64,000 nucleotides of DNA from assembly GCA_010015675.1 (NCBI GenBank), contig ML976986.1:515382-579381 (forward strand), written 5' to 3'. The number at the start of each line of letters is the position of its first letter. Within the stretch, counting starts at the first letter, position 1. This DNA is from Byssothecium circinans (taxonomy: Eukaryota; Ascomycota; Dothideomycetes; Pleosporales; Massarinaceae). Of this stretch, positions 58,563-64,000 are shown piece by piece. The position numbers were made by a program, and so were the translations under genes. The notes under the pieces are model-generated. The model did no database searches, was not told where the DNA came from, and saw nothing but the letters and a program-made list of their open reading frames with translations.

Positions 58563-60017
58563 ATGCTAGGCTACATCTCGTCCACGCGCAAGAAGTCCTG
58601 CCGCCAGTGCGTAAAAGCCAAGCGCCGCTGCGATCTCGGGTACCCGTGCTGCAGGCGCTGCTTCACAAAGACTCTTGATTGCGCATATCCTAATGCTTCG
58701 GTGCGCGAGGCTGAAGTCATTATTCGGCAGACAACGCCGGATTTGGTTCCGCCTGCGACGACAACCACGGTTGCGCATCCACCCACGACAACTGCAATCG
58801 ACTTTGGTGCAGCGCCAGAAGGCACTTCGGTAGTACTACTACCGGAAGAGCAGTGGAATGATGGGTTTGTGGGACGCCAGCGGACGGGGACGGGGATAGG
58901 CGCCGCTGAGTCCTCGCGCAGCGCGAGTACGTTTGAGGGGGGTTTTGGTCTAGACATGGATGGGATTGATATCGATCCCGCGCTTTTCCAGCAGCAGCAC
59001 TCATCATCAGGTTCAAGCGCGAGTGGAGGAACCTCAGAAGACGCGTATGACAATAACGCATGGCCGATCGTCTACCATGATGGGAACAGAATTGAAGATG
59101 GAGGCAGTGTTGAGCAGATACACGAACAGCGACTATATCTCCCGCCACCACGGGCACGAAGTCCCACGAACTCACATTCGAACTCACCAAGCCAATCATT
59201 GAAGCCGCAATTCTCAGCGCCAACTTACCTCAACGACGCACAAGTCTTATTCCTAGTCTCAGGTCTCCGTTCCTTTGTCCCTGCGCTCGCCTACAACGGC
59301 CACAACGCATTCATACACTCGCAACTATACCCGGACGCACAACAACCGTCCGCATACCAAGACGCCTGCGCGCTCTCAGCACTCTACATGGCGAAAACGA
59401 AGAGAAACATCCCCGTGCTGACGAAGACGATAGAAGCAAAAGTCACGGCCTTGATAGCAACGGGTCATACCTGGACGTTGGAAGAGCACCTAGCCGCCGT
59501 CCAAGCACTCATAATATATCAATCGATCCGCCTCTTCGACCCTACACTATGCCTCCAAGAAGCCGCGGCTCCGCATAATGAACTCCTCGCGCTCTGGGCA
59601 GCGCATCTATGGAAACGCAGCTTCAACTGCCCGCTTCCCCTCACCGACTGCCACGCTTCATGGGTCTTCTACGAATCCTTACGCCGCACCGTCATGATTT
59701 CCGTCTTCTTACGCGGTGCTTGGAGTTGTATCACGCGTGGCGGGCTGTGCGATCAAGTCCCTGTTCTGGCACGCTTGCCATTGACCACAGATGACAGACT
59801 GTGGGTTGAGGGGAAGGAGGCATTCGAGACTAGGACGCCGTGTGGGCGCAAAGCGGAGGTGTTGGTCGCTTATGGCGATTGGAGCTCCAAGTGGAAGAGT
59901 GGGGAGCATGGAGATGATCCGAGGGGATTGGGCGAGTTTCAACGATTGTTGCTTGTGGCTTGCAAGGGGAAGGAGGACCCGAGGCTCTTTTTTAAAGAAG
60001 ATGTGAGCATTGGGTGA
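58563..60017 (+). CDS. Zn(II)2Cys6 transcription factor
   Basis: Fungal binuclear-cluster regulator, 484 residues in one exon. The zinc cluster is at the very N-terminus: Cys13, 16, 23, 30, 33 and 40 in SCRQCVKAKRRCDLGYPC and CRRCFTKTLDC, following CX2CX6CX6CX2CX6C. Residues ~50-190 are low-complexity (Thr/Pro, Gly/Ser, SPTNSHSNSPSQS). From ~205 the helical C-terminal domain resembles the fungal-specific regulatory domain of small Zn2Cys6 proteins: DAQVLFLVSGLRSFVPAL, CALSALYMAKTKRN and WTLEEHLAAVQALIIYQSIRLFDP. There is no neighbouring pathway cluster to suggest targets; the nearest genes are a hypothetical protein and a CSC1-type channel. Confidence 0.93.
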   Translation: MLGYISSTRKKSCRQCVKAKRRCDLGYPCCRRCFTKTLDCAYPNASVREAEVIIRQTTPDLVPPATTTTVAHPPTTTAIDFGAAPEGTSVVLLPEEQWNDGFVGRQRTGTGIGAAESSRSASTFEGGFGLDMDGIDIDPALFQQQHSSSGSSASGGTSEDAYDNNAWPIVYHDGNRIEDGGSVEQIHEQRLYLPPPRARSPTNSHSNSPSQSLKPQFSAPTYLNDAQVLFLVSGLRSFVPALAYNGHNAFIHSQLYPDAQQPSAYQDACALSALYMAKTKRNIPVLTKTIEAKVTALIATGHTWTLEEHLAAVQALIIYQSIRLFDPTLCLQEAAAPHNELLALWAAHLWKRSFNCPLPLTDCHASWVFYESLRRTVMISVFLRGAWSCITRGGLCDQVPVLARLPLTTDDRLWVEGKEAFETRTPCGRKAEVLVAYGDWSSKWKSGEHGDDPRGLGEFQRLLLVACKGKEDPRLFFKEDVSIG

Positions 60018-60404
60018 AGTTCGATCGGGGATAGGGGAACGCGGGAAATCAAGGGAGGAAGAAATTACTGAGTGTGGAGAGGGAACACTACGGCCGATGC
60101 ACCCATCCGTCCCAGCACCGTCGAGACGTTCATGCATACATCCGAGTGATGAGATAAACAACGACGTGCAGTCGTTACTGTAACATGTTAGAGTATCTGG
60201 CTTGGAAGAAGTGAATGCGAAAGACAGACCCAAGGATATCTGTATGATAGATGAGCGGACAGGCAAACAACACATCACAAATCACGCTCTACTTAACGAA
60301 GAACATGACGGCATCAGAAACGAGGAGGCAAAATACAAGTTTCGATTATATAAAGACGACTAAAATCTCGCCTCAATTACCAACACTCCAAGTTCTTTGA
60401 TCCT
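60018..60404. other. intergenic region between convergent genes
   Basis: About 390 bases; no gene seen. Confidence 0.5.
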
Positions 60405-63400
60405 TCACCACTTCACATCCTCCTTGAAAACGGGTACCTTGCTGAAATCATTAACATCCCACTTTACCTTCTTCCCATCCATCCAAGCCCCCTCATCACT
60501 TGCATCTAACCCTTCCTCCTCCTTCTCCCTCACCTCCGTCTTGCTGACTCCTACTTCATCCCTCGGCAACCAAACAACCGGTGTCTGGCTCGTATACGCA
60601 GGGTTCAGGTACGCCTTCCTCTTCATCTCCTCGCTATATTCTGGTACATCATCTTCATCAAACTCCGCATCATTCTTCAACCATGTTCTGAGTGCACGAT
60701 GCGAGGCGTACACCTGCGGGTTGAAGAATCTAGCGAGAGGAGAGAGGTAATGATTGGGGATAGGGAGGCGTTGGATATGATGTTCGAGGTGTGAGTGCGC
60801 TTCGCCTTCTTCGATGGATGAGAGGAGTGGTGCCCCTTCCTCATTATCTGTGTCGCCGGACTCTTGCGTCAGGTCGGCGGGGAGATATTGTTCGAGCGGA
60901 GCAAAGTATTTGTTCGTCGTAGCATTGAAAAGGACGGTCGTAATGAAGAGGACGGCGGTCATAATCGAAGGCCCAGTAGCTTGCCGCAAACCGAACAGGC
61001 CGATGAGACAAAGTTCTGCGATGTAAATACCAGTGAGGATCTGCTGGAGGGAAAGCGTATAGCAGTGGCCTTTTGTGTCGATCTTAGGCGAGACAGTGTA
61101 GAGGAGCATGTAGCGGTAGCTGAAATAGAAGATCGAAAGACCCGCTGCTGCGAAGCCGAGAACGAGGGGCGCAACGCAGGAGTATGCAATGGCTGGTAAA
61201 TGTTAGATTAGACTGTTGTATAGTAGTTGCACAAAAGTTTCGTGACAATTTGCCAGCCATACTACATACAGGAAGGGTTTCCAGACTTTTGGCCCATGCG
61301 ATAACTAAGGGGAGACGACATACCAATGATCACGAAGTTACCGTATTTGGGGAATAGTTTCCCCCAAGCCATGCTTTTGAGCTTGGTATAGCTGTTAAAC
61401 TTCTGTCTCGGCGTCTTATCAAAGAGGTAATCGTAGAAGAGATATGACAGCAAATCCGAGTAATTGAGAATGTTCGTCGATGCGCTCGTGAAACCCTGAA
61501 CGAGGAAGTACGTCAAGTACGAGTTCGCGGCACTAGGGAGCTTATCCGCCAACAACCTTGGTACTTCAGAGGGGTTGTTGATGATCTGAGAGACGACGGC
61601 TGCTGCTCCAGATGCAATGGTGTTGACGAGGAAGATCTGGAGGACTTGGAAGACGTAGTACCACTTCAACACCTTGAGCTCGGCGGCGGTGTTTGTGGGT
61701 TCACCGAAGGCTTTGAAGATAGCTGTGGAGCATTAGTATACAGGCTTCATACAGCTAGAGACGAAACACTGGGTACACTTTGCATGGTTTTTAAGACCGA
61801 AAGTGTTCCCGGACTTCTGCTCCAGCACTCCAGTATTGTGGAAAGCGGTTGAGATAACTTGCCTCTGAAAATGTCAGGGACCCATGTAGCCAGCAGACTA
61901 AGGAGCAAAGGAGGAACCAATCCGGACAAGAGCCCGGTAACCGTTTTAGGCAGCTTGTTCAGCCAAGCAAGCCACTTGAAGTTCTCTGCGAGATAAGTCA
62001 CATTGGAGAAGGCGCCAACGAACGAAATTGGGATGGACCTTAGCGGAGTTAGTAAGGCTAATCTTGAGGTCATCTAATTGGCAACCCAACACTCACCAAA
62101 AGATTATGATAGCAACCACAAGCGCAGTCGCGATACCAGCTTGACTGATTCTTCTCGCCGGCGGCAGGACCAAATTATTCCAGATGACCTCACCCGGCAG
62201 GACTCCTGTAAATCTCGGGTTGAGAGCAAGTATCTCCGCGGATGCTATCTGCTGAAACGCTCTCTGGGCTGCTGCTTGGTTCTTGAATTCGACAAATACG
62301 GCCGCCGCGCCACCATGGCTCTCCGCATTCTCGTTTGAATCGCGGGCTTTCTCAATCTCAGCCTCTTTAGCCTTGATCTGTTCGCGGTACCAATTGATAC
62401 TGTCGACTTTCCGCCCGACTTGACCAGAGGTAGTCTTGAGGCGATGTGTAGGACGAAGTGACTTCTTCATCCCGTCCGAAAGGTCGTCGAAGGTTCGGAA
62501 ATTGCCATCACGTTTCTTTTTACCACTTCTTGCCTTTTCGCCAACCTTCTGAATGAGTTGTAACTCAGCGCATTCTAGGTCTTCAACTAACGAGTCTCGG
62601 CTTGAGACGAGTGATTGAAGCTTATCAGCTTTAGTTGCTGGCCATACACGGACTGCATCGGGGCCGAAGAATCGATCCAAGTTGTCTTGATCCAGAGCAG
62701 TCGTGGGCGCCGATAAAAACAGAACGACTCGTGAGGAGAGCCTGTTCGCATTCAGTTTTGACAGGTTCCACGCCTGTCGAAGACCAATCAACCAAAGCCT
62801 CTCTCTTGCGACCGTGAACCTACAAAGTTGAAGTGCGAAGTCAGTATGTTTCACATCAGGTTCGTACAGTCGCATTCTTACATGACGAAGCTAAAATACA
62901 CCCACGCGACAACTGCATGAGCGTAGAGGTGTTTCTTTTTCGTGACATTGCTGATTGAGATGCGATCGATCTGTGAAGACGTGCCGCCACCGGTCGCATT
63001 AATAGGCATCAATATTGGCCATGTGATGGCACAGCCAACCACACATAGGAAGATGAGCGTCCGAAGGAACCGGAGATAAAGATACGAGTCGAGAGATCCA
63101 TGGTAAAGAACGAATGTATCTGGGACAACTCGTAACGTGTGTACCCAGTCAAAGTATGAGTGGCTGGCGGACGGCGTGCGGTCCCTAGGAAGACACGGTC
63201 AACAAAGCATATACATCTAGGAATTGTAGGTGGAAAAAACGGACTTTTCAGGTATCGTTCCAATGTACGTCCTCGGCGAGTAAATCTTAGGATACCGATG
63301 TCGAATGACGACGAACACCATCATGAATAAAAGCGCTGTTGTCCATGTAGGTACGAATGCCGACAGTAGAGCAGCAAATGAGGCCGAACCTTTGGGCTAC

Positions 63401-63537
63401 AGAATGTCAATCAGCAGGGTACCGCGATTTCGATGTGGTCAACAAACCTTCGGTTTCCCATCCCAAGCCTCAAATGAGCTATTCCTCACCACATCCTTAA
63501 TCGCATCTTGTAATATCTCTTGAGAACCCATATCCAT
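60405..63537 (-). CDS. CSC1/OSCA-type calcium-permeable stress-gated channel
   Basis: Multi-spanning membrane protein of the CSC1/OSCA/TMEM63 family (RSN1_7TM, formerly DUF221), a mechanosensitive or osmosensitive cation channel. Exons 63537-63448, 63396-63245, 63184-62882, 62819-62097, 62038-61863, 61722-61324 and 61192-60405 sum to 876 residues in frame. The start could also be the in-frame ATG at 63531 (MDMGSQ). The N-terminal helix region contains SAFVPTWTTALLF and RHRYPKIYSPR. The cytosolic loop with the RRM-like fold has AAVFVEFKNQAAAQRAFQQ, then PGEVIWNNL before the 7TM core. The core includes FSNVTYLAENFKWLAWLN, NTIASGAAAVVSQ, FLVQGFTSASTNIL and YTVSPKIDTKGHCYTLSLQQI. The acidic C-terminus ends DVNDFSKVPVFKEDVKW. 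The fifth intron has a GC donor. Confidence 0.9.
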
Positions 63538-64000
63538 AGATTTTTTTTTATCTAAGTGTCCTTGAGGGTGCTCGTTGTTGTGGATGTCTGCGCCTCACAT
63601 GGAAACCTGGAACGATTGCTCAAACAACGTCATTGGTGGCCTTGAAACGAAAAATCGCAGTAAGAAAGTCGGCAAGGGGAAACTTGAAAGTGCAGTGAAA
63701 ACAATCACTGCATGCTCGTGCAAAGGTTTAATAAGACGAGGCTGTTGAGGTGTAGAGGGACCTGGGATGGGGAGATGCTGGAGCCAGCCACAGAATGATA
63801 TGACGTCGTGTGTGCTCAATCCGGGGCCAATTCACAAGGTTACGGCAGCCAATAAGCGAGTTTTCTAACAAAATAAGTTTTAGAAAACTAAAACTAAAAC
63901 CTTTTAACGTATTCCACCACCGAGCGCGCCAAACCATCGAGACGGCCACTTTTGCTTGGCAAGGAAAATCAAACTGTATTATCTTAATAACAAAGCCAAA
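63538..64000. other. promoter region and right window end
   Basis: No gene seen. The last ~160 bases are A+T-rich and contain a perfect 10-bp inverted repeat and a short AAAACT repeat. Confidence 0.45.
63859..63889. repeat. 10-bp perfect inverted repeat with 11-base loop
   Basis: AGTTTTCTAA (63859-63868) and TTAGAAAACT (63880-63889) are exact reverse complements. They are followed immediately by three AAAACT/AAAACC-type units. It could be a hairpin, a binding site, or a terminal fragment of a repeat continuing past the window. Confidence 0.6.

Overview
The window is eukaryotic nuclear DNA from a filamentous ascomycete (Pezizomycotina). A Dothideomycete-like genome is my best guess, by inference only. 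The reasons are: genes on both strands at roughly 2-3 kb spacing; short introns (about 45-140 nt) with GT..AG ends, CTAAC/CTGAC-type branch sites and two probable GC..AG introns; no operons; and families typical of such fungi (QDE-1/SAD-1-type RNA polymerase, Zn2Cys6 regulator, Sur7 protein, class II DAHP synthase, CSC1-like channel, DUF1989 protein). Exon structures were read by hand from reading frame, splice motifs and family motifs. No search was run.

Layout. 1-1212 (-): 5' part of a mitochondrial D-lactate dehydrogenase. 2843-6442 (+): a large coiled-coil protein with an in-frame TGA before a further open stretch. 7251-11683 (+): RNA-dependent RNA polymerase. 12202-13311 (+): Elongator subunit Elp6. 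13893-14378 (-): ribosomal protein eL37. 15809-17862 (+): Pho84-type phosphate transporter. 18421-19883 (+): Gfo/Idh/MocA oxidoreductase. 20130-20932 (+): a frameshifted gene relic. 21551-24391 (+): Utp4-like WD40 protein. 25982-27362 (+): peptide:N-glycanase Png1. 29459-30537 (+): Sur7/PalI-family membrane protein. 31621-33442 (-): sugar transporter. 35528-37277 (-): amidase. 37774-38715 (-): BTB protein. 39326-40682 (-): seven-helix membrane protein. 42071-43972 (+): DUF1989 protein. 44346-45931 (-): secreted repeat precursor with WGKR sites. 46862-48470 (-): mitochondrial t6A synthase Qri7. 48656-51388 (+): patatin-type lipase. 51777-53610 (-): TFIIIA. 54155-55637 (+): class II DAHP synthase. 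55905-56573 (+) and 56876-57456 (-): two small proteins. 58563-60017 (+): Zn2Cys6 regulator. 60405-63537 (-): CSC1/OSCA-type channel.

Most genes are unrelated housekeeping functions: RNA silencing, tRNA modification (Elp6, Qri7), ribosome synthesis (Utp4, eL37, TFIIIA), lipid turnover, transport and aromatic amino-acid synthesis. I see no secondary-metabolite or defence cluster. The most unusual item is the secreted precursor at 44346-45931. It has a signal peptide, six Lys-Arg sites each preceded by Trp-Gly, tandem repeats and a Cys-rich tail, so it resembles a fungal Kex2-processed repeat precursor and, by convergence, animal W-amide neuropeptide precursors. Other points of note are the in-frame TGA at 6230, a 4-nt coding first exon in eL37, GC-AG introns in the TFIIIA and CSC1 genes, an intact catalytic triad in Png1, and a 55-bp TA-flanked inverted-repeat element at 40919.
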